64,000 bases of DNA. Origin: Ostrinia nubilalis. Taxonomy: Eukaryota > Arthropoda > Insecta > Lepidoptera > Crambidae. The position numbers were made by a program, and so were the translations under genes. The DNA is taken from contig NC_087110.1 in NCBI RefSeq assembly GCF_963855985.1, positions 12,019,001 through 12,083,000 of the forward strand. The letters run 5' to 3'. Under the pieces are notes generated by a model. The model worked only from the letters and a program-made list of their open reading frames with translations, was not told where the DNA came from and made no database searches. Positions 34,177 through 44,222 of the stretch are shown here, in pieces (within the stretch, counting starts at the first letter, position 1; each line of letters begins with the position of its first letter).

Positions 34177-34715
34177 CTATAATTCTGCCATGGCGAGCTT
34201 TCTGATTTCGCGTATTCTTCTGCCTTGCACCACAGCCAATCTTTGCATTAACAGCGCAAGTACAGTATGTGAGATCTTGACCTTATTAACATTTGGCATT
34301 GGGACTGCACACGTCGTGACAAGTCTCTTGGGGTTCCGTAGATTAATCGCTTGAACACAGCCTGTTGTGACATCTTCAAAGTCAAAGCTCTTCTTTGGAG
34401 CTTGCAAAGAAACTTTGGTAGAGATGCCGTGCTTGAAAATGTGCGGATTATCTGCGATCTTTGAGTTTTATAAATGATTTTATTATAGCAGTTGGGTGCA
34501 ATTCTTTTTTTGTTGACAGGCAGCGCTTGCGTATTTCTTGACAGAGCCAAATTCACATTGATTGATAAACCAGCTGTCAAACACTGGGCTAACGATAGGC
34601 TTTTAACTTTACTGACACGCCGCGCCGTTTTTGCTGTCATGACTGTCAATCTAGATCGTAAATACAATTTACATGTAAACTTAGTAGATTCGGCTTTAAT
34701 TTTTAGGAAAGACAC
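34177..34715 (-). other. Two overlapping unrecognised minus-strand ORFs
   Basis: Two frames are open here on the minus strand: 34715-34248 (155 aa, basic, includes MSQQAVFKRLIYGTPRDLSR) and 34407-34177 (76 aa, includes KKSFDFEDVTTGCVQAINLR and ALLMQRLAVVQGRRIREIRK). A plus-strand ORF of 108 aa overlaps at 34492-34818. The shorter frame has a protein-like composition and reads in the same frame further upstream (PHIFKHGISTKV). I recognise neither. This may be an exon, a decayed gene or chance; at most one of these frames is real. Confidence 0.25.
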
Positions 34716-34818
34716 AAAATATGTATTCTTTAAAAGTCTAGGTGGCTTCCCTCACCTTAAGTTCACCGATAAAGCCTACCCAAGAAAATATTTTTTCAAA
34801 GTTTTTATCAAGCTCTAG

Positions 34819-36640
34819 CTAATAGAGTTTAAAAGTGTAAATTACCAAGATTAAAGTTAATTAATTCGATTAAATATATTTCTTTATACCAATGAAGCTC
34901 TAATATTCCTAAAAGTCAACGGCAAGCTTTTAAAAAAAGAGCTTTTCTGTGGTGCACATTTCAATACGAAACCAATAATCTGAGGACCAACTCCAGAGGT
35001 CGCAGGTTCCAAAAATACAACATTCACAAAAAGGAAAACCGGAAAATTATCGAAAACAATCGTACTCTTACAACATGGCCCTTGGCCGACACTGGTCGCT
35101 GGTCACTGGCCAGCGAAATGGTTAAAGTTCACGCTGCGCGTACGCACGAGGCCGTCGGAAGCCGTGGGACTGATCTAGATATCATTTAATTTATTAGGCG
35201 ACATTCATATTTTTATGGTCACAGGTGTGAGCAACATTTTTTAATATTAATAACACGTTCGAATATTTTTAATATTTTAATGCATAATTTAAATAGCAGA
35301 TCGATTTATTGAGCCTCAGGCTGCGTGGATTGCATGTTCGATTTCGGTTCATCTTGAATTATACATATAAAATAATATCATAAAAGATTTTGGACTTAGT
35401 AACTGGGTGAAAATGGGAAATCGTGCTTTTTTGTGCTTCTTGAGAAACTTTTATCATATAACGATTGTGAATGAGCTTTTTGTATATTAATAGGTATTTT
35501 GAATAAAGATGAAACATAGATAAAATATAGATGTAAATAATAGTTGTCAATTTCCTATGATCTACGAGTTAGGTGCTTTTATTTCTTCAGAATCGACTTT
35601 TTTCTTCAGCTAAAATTGAAGTTCCAATATCTTATACTTAATATTAAATACGTTTTTCGAAATACGGAACCTTTAAATCAGTAGAGCACAACAAATCATG
35701 CCTCGAGCATAAAAAAGATCAACATATAACATTTATTGATAGTTCATACTCGTATGACCTTATTTCCTTCCGATCCGACATTGGCCGGGGCAAGAATGGC
35801 AATGTCACGCGCACACTACATGCTTACATTTTCAAAACACATACCCATACAAACTTGAACCTTATCCCTTCCAACTAAAGCACCACGCTTTCAAATTGAA
35901 CTGCATTAAAAAATTGTGCGCACGGCAATTTTTTTACACACATTAAACCCACCTGTCGCGCTATTATAAACTTTAATTCAACAGGTTAGAGTATACGTGT
36001 TTTTTCGAAGAAGGTATAGTGATGTAGCGGCTTTCCTTAAAAGTGTGTTCGATGAATGTTGTCGGCCATAGCGATCGCAAGGATTGCGGCTCTTTAAGGG
36101 AGAGGAAACGTGCGACAGATTTGAGCCTTGTCTAATCGGGAAAAATACTTTTTATCGTGTTTTATTCAATCTTTTTGTATTTGGACTGTCTTAGACAACG
36201 AGAGGAACAAATAGAAAGATGAGAGAAAGTGTCTAATTTAAAATAAAGAATGATACCTACTTTGTTTAATTTTCTTTTTTAAAAAGGCAATCCTTTTACA
36301 GTTACACTTGCTGAAGAAAGAAAATTCCAGCTTATCCTATCACTTTTTTTTAATCACTTAAAATTGTTCAGTTAACTTTTTAAGAAAGGCAATATTAGGT
36401 CAAGTCTAAAAGTTTGCTCGAAAATATACTTTTACCAATACATATTAGTAATATAATTACTAAAATGACGCAATAAAGGATTCGAAAAGTTCAGCGGTTT
36501 TGGCTTGGAAACGTAACGCAAACAATCAATAACCCTGTTCACTAGTGATACCTAATATTTTTATGGGTCCATATATTAAATGTCAACAAAAGAAAATATT
36601 GGCGTAAAGGATAATTAAATAAATAGTAAGTTGCTGCCCT
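34819..36640. other. Intergenic stretch, nothing recognised
   Basis: AT-rich with short ORFs. A GC-rich patch at about 35075-35165 (TTGGCCGACACTGGTCGCTG region) has no ORF or promoter element I can defend. Confidence 0.3.
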
Positions 36641-36730
36641 AATTGCTTTCTCGGGAGGTTGCGGTCGGCCTGGTGACTCGCAAATGTCGGCGCAAGGTTC
36701 TTCCGGCCCGCACTGTGTCGAGGGCATTTA
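36640..36730. repeat. Dispersed repeat F, copy 1
   Basis: It shares with 41115-41225 the order GTGAC(T/A)CGCA, AATGT(CGG)CGCAAGG, CTTCC(G/T)GCCC and CACTGTGTCGAGGGC. Class unknown. Confidence 0.5.
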
Positions 36731-37055
36731 CTTGTTGTTTATTATATAAAATATAATATGAAAACAAGGTATCAAGAAATCTAATAATATAATAAGGTGT
36801 TCTAAAAAAGGTTTAATATTTTTGTAACACCATTTCCCGCCCTCTTAAATCTGCCGCCCTAGGTTCTAGCCTACTGGTAAATCCGCCCGCATCTAGGGCG
36901 GCCCAGTATCAGTCGTTGTAGAAATAATCTCATATTTTGACTGTCAAGATATACCTATCTGACAAAAAATTAGGAAGTTTTGTCCATATGTACACTACAT
37001 TTTCCCCGGGACTAAATTGTTGTCAATGGATTATTTTAGGAAAATTTATAAATAT

Positions 37056-37388
37056 ATAAGACTATTAGTCTATTCATTCATTATCTAGGATCGGCAAAAT
37101 GAAACAATGTGTTGCTCTTGTAAAGTAGTGATATTTTCAACAATATTCTATCATCTATTCACACAGAAATTGTTTACGAATCACAACAGAGAAACGACAT
37201 TTAAAGTTAATTCATCAGCTTGTCGATTCCTTTAAAATTATTATACATTTTCATCTTCTAAAATAATAAAATTTTCACTTTAATAACACCATGTCAGATG
37301 TCACATGTCACATGTCAACATGAAAAAGAAAAGTAGCTCTGCTCTCTGCCTAATTAAAAAAACAACTAAAGAGGATTTATTCTCTTAT
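37056..37388 (-). repeat. 3' LTR of the Gypsy element
   Basis: 333 bp, starting ATAAGAGAATAAATCC and ending AATAGTCTTAT on the minus strand. The termini are ATAAGA/TCTTAT rather than the usual TG/CA. An AATAAA lies within the first 15 bases. The sequence appears identical by eye to 40553-40885. Confidence 0.9.
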
Positions 37389-37400
37389 ATCTCCCCCCCT
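37389..37400 (-). other. Polypurine tract
   Basis: On the minus strand AGGGGGGGAGAT directly abuts the 3' LTR. This is the expected position and composition for the plus-strand primer. Confidence 0.75.
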
Positions 37401-37447
37401 AGGTAGGAAAATTTTCCCATGAAAATTTTCACTAAGTAACCACACAT

Positions 37448-39460
37448 TCACGTTAGGGATAAACAATTCACATCATCGTCCTGTGTAGCAATAGGAATGA
37501 GCTTTGTGATATGGAAAAGATTTGACTCCAACTTCTTATGACCTGTATTAATCTTGTATATTGATTGTGATATTTTTTCCTCAATTTTAAACGGTCCAAT
37601 CCTTAGCTCATCCAATTTTTTCCTGTTTAATTTATGTCCATTTTCAACATATACCATACCTTTATTAAAATTAAAATGTTTTCTATCTCTGTCCATCACT
37701 CTCTTATTATATTCATGTGATAAAATAGATCTTTCAAATGCAATTTTTCTGTCCTTTACCCAATCATCTGTCTTTTTTCCTGATTTCAGTTCATTTGGTA
37801 GGAACGAGACATCTGTACCATCCAGCAGGTATCTCGGCGCAAAGCCAGTAACTGTATGTTCAGTATCATTATATTTACTCACACAGTTATGAGCAATTGT
37901 TGTCCATGCTGTTGTATTTGGTTTCTCATTAATCTTGCATCTTATTTTATTTACTAGTGTTTGGTTCAGCCTTTCGTTAAGTCCATTTGAAAAAGGCGAA
38001 TTAACTGCGGTGAAAAGCAGCGTAATTGACTTTCCACTTAAAAAATCCTTAAATTCCTTCGAGTTGATTCCAGGATATTGGTCTGTAAGAACCATGCCAA
38101 TTTCATTACAATAAGGAACGTTATTTATCAGCTTTATAAAGTCTCTTGCGCTCTGTGTCTTCGATGTCACTATATACGCGTATCTAGTAAAGTGATCCAC
38201 TAACAGGTGTAAGTATCTTTTCGTTGATCGAGACCCTCCAAATCCTCCTATCGTGTCTATTGACACAATTTCAAATGGTTTAGAAGCAGGACCTAAGTGC
38301 GACATTAAACCATACTTAACTTGTCCTCTTGTCTTATTTTTTATACATATTTCATACTTTTTGCATAAATCGCTAATATTCTTTGTTAAATTCCTCGCTG
38401 TATAAAACTTTCCTATCTTCTTTTGCATTTGTTTAATACCTATATGACACATATCTTCATGAATTTGTTTTATTAACTTCATACTGAATTCTTCTGATAG
38501 TATAATCTTCTCTTGTTTCTTTACTTTCTTAAAATATACGTTATGTTTGTGTAATAATGAGTCCTTATATTTTTGTATATCTTCATTCTCTTCTTGATCT
38601 ATTATTATGTCATCTAATGTTATTATATTTATGACTTTTAATTGTTCATCTAAATCTTTATTTGCTTCTAAAACTGGGTTTCTGCTTAAACAATCTGCCT
38701 CTAAATTTTCTTTTCCAGGAGCATATCTTATCTTAAAATCATATTGTGACAGATAGTAAACTAAGTCCCCCAATTCTTCATCTGTTCTGGATTTAATATT
38801 CAGATTCTCTAACGGTTTGTGATCTGAATACACTATGAACGATTTACCTATTAACCAGTACTGCCAGTATCTTATTGCTTCTTTAATGGCCAAACATTCT
38901 AAGTATACAGCAAAGCACGATCTATATTTATTAACCAGCTCATTTATTTCAATTTTTTGCTGACTATTTAAGTGACTCAGATCCATAGTAAAATCCTCTT
39001 CCTTTACATGTTCATTAAAATTTATTAGATTGTAGTTTGTATCGTTCTGTTTCATTTCATTAGAATCGTTTTCTCGGTGTAATTCCTCCTTTGCAAAGTC
39101 TTCTGCCTTTTGGAAGATTTTTAAATTTTCATCTTGGATCAAATTAAATTCTTTTATCATATCTAGTCCAATTAAGAAATCATATTTGAAGTCTTTACCA
39201 TCCACAATATAAACATCCATTGTTTTCTCTATATCCAATATCTTTATTTTTATTGTTGTCAAACCTTTTGTGTCTTTAACACCATTAATTGTTAATAGCT
39301 TGGCACTCTTTCTACTACTCTTTCTACCATTTCCTCCTTCTTTTATCTTTAAAAATTTTGAATTAATCAAAGAAATGTTAGAGCCCGAATCGTATATGCC
39401 TAATATATCAATTTTTCCTTCTACTGTCAGTTTGACTTTAATTAATGGTGTTATTATTCG
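37448..39460 (-). CDS. pol: Gypsy pol, internally deleted: protease, RNase H remnant, integrase
   Basis: Open for 671 codons from the frameshift site to the stop. The aspartic protease active site DSGSN is encoded at 39391-39377, with IGLDM further on. After NKYRSCFA (about 38925), where RT should begin, the frame jumps straight to ECLAIKEAIRYWQYWL, VYSDHKPLENL and RYAPGKENLEADCLSR, which are RNase H/tether sequence. The RT palm with YxDD is absent, yet the frame is unbroken. Integrase follows: HEDMCHIGIKQM (zinc domain), VSIDTIGG (first D), VLTDQYPGINSKEF (second D) and PFSNGLNERLNQTL (E). The zinc domain shows CKKYEIC where a CxxC pair is expected. A C-terminal LRIGPFKIEEK block resembles the GPF/Y module. 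It would be made only as a Gag-Pol fusion. Confidence 0.9.
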   Translation of the reverse strand, partial: RIITPLIKVKLTVEGKIDILGIYDSGSNISLINSKFLKIKEGGNGRKSSRKSAKLLTINGVKDTKGLTTIKIKILDIEKTMDVYIVDGKDFKYDFLIGLDMIKEFNLIQDENLKIFQKAEDFAKEELHRENDSNEMKQNDTNYNLINFNEHVKEEDFTMDLSHLNSQQKIEINELVNKYRSCFAVYLECLAIKEAIRYWQYWLIGKSFIVYSDHKPLENLNIKSRTDEELGDLVYYLSQYDFKIRYAPGKENLEADCLSRNPVLEANKDLDEQLKVINIITLDDIIIDQEENEDIQKYKDSLLHKHNVYFKKVKKQEKIILSEEFSMKLIKQIHEDMCHIGIKQMQKKIGKFYTARNLTKNISDLCKKYEICIKNKTRGQVKYGLMSHLGPASKPFEIVSIDTIGGFGGSRSTKRYLHLLVDHFTRYAYIVTSKTQSARDFIKLINNVPYCNEIGMVLTDQYPGINSKEFKDFLSGKSITLLFTAVNSPFSNGLNERLNQTLVNKIRCKINEKPNTTAWTTIAHNCVSKYNDTEHTVTGFAPRYLLDGTDVSFLPNELKSGKKTDDWVKDRKIAFERSILSHEYNKRVMDRDRKHFNFNKGMVYVENGHKLNRKKLDELRIGPFKIEEKISQSIYKINTGHKKLESNLFHITKLIPIATQDDDVNCLSLT
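38910..38928 (-). other. Deletion junction replacing the RT domain
   Basis: The reading passes from a protease-RT linker (ELVNKYRSCFA) to RNase H (YLECLAIKEA) within a few codons. A full-length Gypsy pol has RT plus the start of RNase H here, roughly 1.2 kb by family comparison (an estimate). The frame is preserved. Confidence 0.7.
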
Positions 39461-40527
39461 TTTTTTTGTTCGTCACTTAACTCCACATCTAATACGGTAT
39501 TATTGACATTCTTATTAGGGTTTCTTTTGTTCTCATAATCACCAGTCTGTCTAAACCAGCATCTCTCTTCCGAGTGGAAACGGCTACCTTTATTCAGTTT
39601 TTCACAAATTTTGCAAGGTTTTTTATCATCTTTTCCTTTACTAACGATCGTGTTTTTCTTGGGTTTATTGTAGTCATTTTTACTTGTATACTCATGTTTC
39701 CCAATCTCATTGTAAAGGCTTGAAGTCGATGTTATTGATCCCTTATCCATCTTGTTTATTACATAATCTGGTAAACCCATAACAATAAGGTTTATCATAG
39801 TTTGTGTGTCAATATCTTTGTTCACTTCCAGTAACAACCTCTCTTTTTTTGTAGCATATTCGAGAAATGAACCTCCTTGGAACTTGAATGTAAATGCATA
39901 TTTTACTTGTGACCAACCTTTATTTCCGTATGTCTCACATAAATTATTCTTCCATATTTCCCATTCTGAGTTTATCGTAAATTTGATTAACATACTAGTA
40001 TACCAATCTAAACATTGTTTTTCAAGTAGATGTTTTAAAATCTCAATTTTCTCCGCATCCTGCAGTATGTCAAAACGTGAGCACTCATTCTCAAATTCAC
40101 TAATCCATTGGTCAACATTTGAGGTTTTTCCCGAAAATTTCTCAAGTAAAAATCTTTCGGCTGTTTTTCCTAGATTTTTATTTCCAGTTTCCGTGTTATC
40201 ATTATCCAAAATTTTGGTCACATTCGTGATTTCATCTAGGTATTGATCACTGAATTGTACGTTTTCACCTTCATCTAGATATATTTTCCTTAATTCCATT
40301 GTTAACGGGATCCATATTTTCCGCATTTGATGTCTTTTCTTTAGCGAATTTTTGACTTTTGTATAGACGTCAGTACTCGTTATGCCTGTATGTTTACTCG
40401 CAGGTTTCAGGTCGTCGGGTATATCAAATCTGCGTCCATCGGGTGTCTCGATAGAAGTCACACATATCACATTCGTTTTACCATCAGATGCCGCCAATAC
40501 CGTGAACGTGAATCGTAATTTTTCCAT
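39454..40527 (-). CDS. gag: Gypsy gag
   Basis: 357 aa, starting only 25 bases after the 5' LTR. The middle has the retrotransposon Gag fold pattern: KFSGKTSNVDQWISEFE, then LLEKQCLDWYTSML and WEIWKNNLCETYG. The C-terminal part carries a zinc-knuckle-like C-x2-C-x9-H-x4-C (CKIC...HSEERC), with a longer loop than the usual C-x2-C-x4-H-x4-C. It would form the particle shell and bind RNA. The stop at 39454-39456 sits just after the -1 frameshift heptamer. The frame is intact. Confidence 0.88.
   Translation of the reverse strand: MEKLRFTFTVLAASDGKTNVICVTSIETPDGRRFDIPDDLKPASKHTGITSTDVYTKVKNSLKKRHQMRKIWIPLTMELRKIYLDEGENVQFSDQYLDEITNVTKILDNDNTETGNKNLGKTAERFLLEKFSGKTSNVDQWISEFENECSRFDILQDAEKIEILKHLLEKQCLDWYTSMLIKFTINSEWEIWKNNLCETYGNKGWSQVKYAFTFKFQGGSFLEYATKKERLLLEVNKDIDTQTMINLIVMGLPDYVINKMDKGSITSTSSLYNEIGKHEYTSKNDYNKPKKNTIVSKGKDDKKPCKICEKLNKGSRFHSEERCWFRQTGDYENKRNPNKNVNNTVLDVELSDEQKNE
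39460..39466 (-). promoter_or_regulatory. -1 ribosomal frameshift heptamer A AAA AAC
   Basis: On the minus strand the gag frame reads CAA AAA AAC GAA TAA. The heptamer A AAA AAC fits X XXY YYZ in the gag phase, and the overlapping pol frame is exactly -1, continuing CGA ATA ATA past the gag stop. No downstream stem or pseudoknot was verified. Confidence 0.8.
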
Positions 40528-40552
40528 TTTTCTTGACTAAAAATGTCGTTTT
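40528..40552 (-). other. Very short leader without a recognisable primer binding site
   Basis: Only 25 bases lie between the 5' LTR and the gag ATG. They do not begin with TGG, the usual complement to a tRNA CCA end. The element may use another primer or may have lost its primer site. Confidence 0.5.
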
Positions 40553-40885
40553 ATAAGACTATTAGTCTATTCATTCATTATCTAGGATCGGCAAAATGAA
40601 ACAATGTGTTGCTCTTGTAAAGTAGTGATATTTTCAACAATATTCTATCATCTATTCACACAGAAATTGTTTACGAATCACAACAGAGAAACGACATTTA
40701 AAGTTAATTCATCAGCTTGTCGATTCCTTTAAAATTATTATACATTTTCATCTTCTAAAATAATAAAATTTTCACTTTAATAACACCATGTCAGATGTCA
40801 CATGTCACATGTCAACATGAAAAAGAAAAGTAGCTCTGCTCTCTGCCTAATTAAAAAAACAACTAAAGAGGATTTATTCTCTTAT
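40553..40885 (-). repeat. 5' LTR of the Gypsy element
   Basis: 333 bp, apparently identical to 37056-37388. It would carry the promoter, but no TATA box is confidently assigned. The target duplication AAATAT follows at 40886-40891. Confidence 0.9.
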
Positions 40886-40891
40886 AAATAT

Positions 40892-41618
40892 TTGATTTTT
40901 TTTATTCTAGGCTTCTAGATGATTGATGTTTCCAGACTGTTTGGTAGCACAAGGGTGAAAGTTGTAGATATAAAATCAGGAACTAAAATCCCACCCTAAT
41001 AACATAATATTATGTTTACAACCGTTATTATGTCATCCAAGTATCACCTACCATTATATGCCACAAGAATGGGCGCCATGTAGAAGTATTCCGAATTATT
41101 TATTATTTAATTTTAATTTCGCACTGCCCTACAGCTTTCCTGTGAGGTCGCCCGGTGACACGCATGTCGCAAATGTGCAAGGCCCTTCCTGCCCTCACTG
41201 TGTCGAGGGCGTGTGACTAATTGTTGTGTAGGGCTTTTTACTTTTAACATAATAATACACTCAACGTGTCTCTCACATAACAGAATACAGAGGAAATACG
41301 TATATTGGACCGCAACAAAAAAAAGTCGGTTAGAAAATCTTTATTTTTTCTACCGGACTTAGCTTTATGGAACAATAAAAACTGGAAAAAGTGAAGAAAG
41401 AAAGAATAAATATTTATTTAGTCCAAAATCTTTAGATTACAACATCAGTACCATCCATGTACCATCCTAGACCAGGTGCGATTGCGGTCAAATACCTGCC
41501 TTGTCTAGCATAAAAAAAAGTTTAAGAACTTACATAGTTTGTTTAATTTGATTTATTTTACATTTATTAAAAACAAAAAGCTTTAATTAGTTAAGTCTTT
41601 ACATTTCATAAAGCTTTT
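40892..41618. other. Intergenic stretch with dispersed repeats F and G
   Basis: Repeat F copy 2 is at about 41115-41225 (GTGACACGCATGTCGCAAAT, CACTGTGTCGAGGGCG) and repeat G at about 41450-41515 (GGTGCGATTGCGGTCAAATA). No gene. Confidence 0.45.
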
Positions 41619-41918
41619 TCAAGTAAGTACTTCTGAAGATATCGAAGATTTTCTAATCGACCCTTTTTTTTGTGGTAGTGTATAAGAAAACGTTGCAAAG
41701 CGTGTGACGTCGACATCTTTTCTGATAAGCCTCTGAAATTCAGGCGTAGAATACTGCAATCCTTTGTAGTAACGGCATTTAGTTCCTTCCTTGTCTATAT
41801 TTAATTTTAATGAGCTATTTCCTGATACGAAGGCGTTGTTAGTTCTACAAATTAATAAATGAAAAGGTGTAATTTTGTATTTTTCACCAATTTCAATGAC
41901 TGAAAAACTTGAATGCAA
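41619..41918 (-). other. Unrecognised 99-aa ORF, possible terminal exon
   Basis: The ORF includes GEKYKITPFHLLICRTNNAF and YKGLQYSTPEFQRLIRKDVD. Near its start, AAGTTTTTCAG|TCATTG makes a fair splice acceptor, and an AATAAA lies about 50 bases after the stop on the same strand. It could be a last exon. I do not recognise the family and find no upstream exon. Confidence 0.25.
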
Positions 41919-42132
41919 CTAAAGTATTGTCTAAAATATTTGGAGTGATAGGTACTTTCGTGAAGTGACAGTCCTGAAATCAATTAAACGTCGATCATGG
42001 TTGCAAGTTTGAATCCCTTTGGAGGCAAAATGTAGAAAGTTAAGTGTTTTTAATTACGGATTCGATTTTTCTCGGATTGGCACTATGTTTTGAATAGGTG
42101 CTATTTTTTACAGCAAAAATATACTTAGGCTA

Positions 42133-43692
42133 AGGTAAACGGCTACTAGTTCGTGATAGTACGTAAGTTCGTAAGTTTTTTTTCTAGCTCAAATAATAAG
42201 CAAATGGAATATTATTTATAAAAATTCTTCATTACTACAAAAACTCTATTATTTAAGCTATCTAAAAAACCAAGTACCAACATTGTGGCGCCAAAAATGA
42301 GAGCAATACGAAGCTTCAAACTCTCAGAGAGCCAAAAACAGCCGTGCGGCTTGCTAAGGTTGCTCTCACCGTAAGGTTAGCGCTCCAACTTCTTAAGCTT
42401 ATAAAAAGGCGAAGGAACGTCCATTTAAATAAAACTTGTAATAGTGGTTTCATGTGTTCCTTGACAATTGATTTGGCTTAGAAAAAAGTTATATGAAAAC
42501 GTAGAATTCCTTTAAAATTGCGATTAATTGACTCACGAAATAGCGTACATATTATTTTTCAGGTGTCCCCTATTTCGTGACACTACCGATTCAAGGATAT
42601 TATGGATAACATTTTGATGCTTGGTTTTTAAATAATTATTTATGATAATTTAAATGTAAGTTATGAAACAAATAATGCATTTATATAAGTTTCTCATGAC
42701 CTAAATTCGGTATATGTTTCGTTCACTAGAATTTATATGACACGAGTTTGAAGTTCACATATATGACCAAATTTAAGATAAATTAGCATAAGTAGTACCA
42801 GTATAATTTTGGTTTTATTTCGATTTGTTTTATTTATCTTTGTTTATTTGTATCGTATATGGGATAGATAATAGTTAATTGACACATTTTAACAATAATC
42901 CATGAATTTTACTTGGGGAATTTGGGATAATCAGTATCACGAAACAAGGAACCGTATTATTGTTACTTTTTTCCAAGTTCGTGATATATAAATGTATGGT
43001 GTTAGGTACTTTTATGACACACACCATCAAAGAAATCGACATCTTTTTTAGTTTTTAATACTTACCTACCTAAGAAATTAATTAATTACTTACTTTTTAT
43101 TATGAGTCATTGGCGTATCTGGGGTTATTTTCAGGGGGGGGAGGCTACCCTCACTTGAAACAGCTCCAGGGGTGGGATCATGGGGAGAAGGGGGGGGGGG
43201 GGGCGTACAAATCAAAATTTTATGGGGACGAAGGGGGGGTAATTTTCATATATTGTTAGAATTAACAAATCAAAATATTATACTAGACACATTATTTCTT
43301 ATGAATATTTCAGGTAAGTAATATCGTCAATTTCACATAATTATTTTATTCTAAATTTTTATTATCGTTTTAAAATTTATTAAACCCTTAATCATTATTA
43401 AAATATCCTAACTGTATGCCTAAAACCTTATCCCGAAATAGGGGACATGAGTTCACGAACTTAGAAACAGAGCAAAATTTTGTCACGAAACAGGATCCAA
43501 ACAAGAGGTCCGCAGAACAATTAATATAAAAAAAGTTCAAACTATATAACTATAAATTATGTATTAACTTACTGTCAAAAGACCAAAGTTTAGCATACAA
43601 AAGCTTTCATACTGATATCATGCTTGGTTATTTTTAAATAAAATGTTAAAGTCGTAAGAGCCATAATATACCGAAGTAGGGGGCACTTACCT
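42133..43692. mobile_element. TA-target element with repeated TTCGTGA words
   Basis: The ends AGGTAA(A/G)(C/T)G(G/C)C are inverted and flanked by TA (42131-42132 and 43693-43694). The word CCTATTTCGTGA, or its complement TCACGAAAYAGG, recurs at about 42150, 42534, 42573, 42938, 42978, 43435, 43452 and 43480. A G-rich tract with a run of 15 G lies at about 43190-43204. It has no transposase ORF. Mariner/pogo-like affinity is inferred from the TA target. Confidence 0.55.
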
Positions 43693-43693
43693 T

Positions 43694-43812
43694 AAGTTGC
43701 ATCACCTTACTTCGTAACTATAACAATAACCGAAGTTTTTTGTATGGAGTTTGACAGAATTTTGACGTTTGTTAAAGTTAAAGTATGATGGTCCAAACAT
43801 AAATCAGCCTTA
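43694..43812. mobile_element. MITE family 'GGTTGCACCA', copy 3
   Basis: It abuts the element above. It has AAGTTGCATCACC, TTGTATGGAGTTTGACAGAA, TTTTGACGTTTGTTAAAGTT and ATGATGGTCCAAAC, in the same order as 790-906. Confidence 0.55.
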
Positions 43813-44164
43813 CTTAGATCATAAAGTAAATAAGACAACAATATTTTGTAACCTAAATGCTGAGAAAAAATTAGTCTGAATTTTTACTTCTAAAATCGAT
43901 GATGTAACATCGAGTAGATAAACATCGATGTTTTAACTTGATCGCGAATTAGATTGTGTTGTAAGTGTGTTCGTTAATCGGTATTATTGGCCAGACCATT
44001 TCCTGGTAATGCAATCGGTTGTTTATAAATTAATTATGTTTTCGAACTTTTACTCGCCTAATGTTAGATTAATAAAGTGAAATTCAAAATTAAGGTAGAC
44101 ACCTAAATAATGAAATTTTACGGAAGAATAATGTTAGCAAGGAGATGGAATGTGCGTACTTCGT

Positions 44165-44222
44165 ACACTTAACACCAGGTGCGATTGCGGTCAAATACCT
44201 GCCTTGTCTTGCATAAAAAAAT
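44165..44222 (+). repeat. Dispersed repeat G copy
   Basis: ACTTAACACCAGGTGCGATT, then GCGGTCAAATACCTGCCTTG and TCTTGCATAAAAA. It ends five bases before the pogo-like element. Confidence 0.6.

Larger units (their letters stand above)
37056..40885 (-). mobile_element. Gypsy-type LTR retrotransposon lacking the RT core
   Basis: A 3,830-bp insertion on the minus strand. Two 333-bp LTRs (40553-40885 upstream, 37056-37388 downstream) look identical, and AAATAT flanks both sides (37050-37055 and 40886-40891). Between them lie gag, a -1 frameshift site and a pol ORF in the order protease, RNase H remnant, integrase (the Gypsy order). There is no envelope ORF between the pol stop at 37448 and the polypurine tract. 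Identical LTRs imply a recent insertion, yet the RT catalytic region is missing. Such a copy could only have moved with help from an intact relative, unless the deletion came afterwards. Confidence 0.92.

Noticed and set aside
37389..37447. Envelope gene of the Gypsy element
   Set aside because: Fewer than 60 bases separate the pol stop from the 3' LTR, so there is no room for an env ORF.
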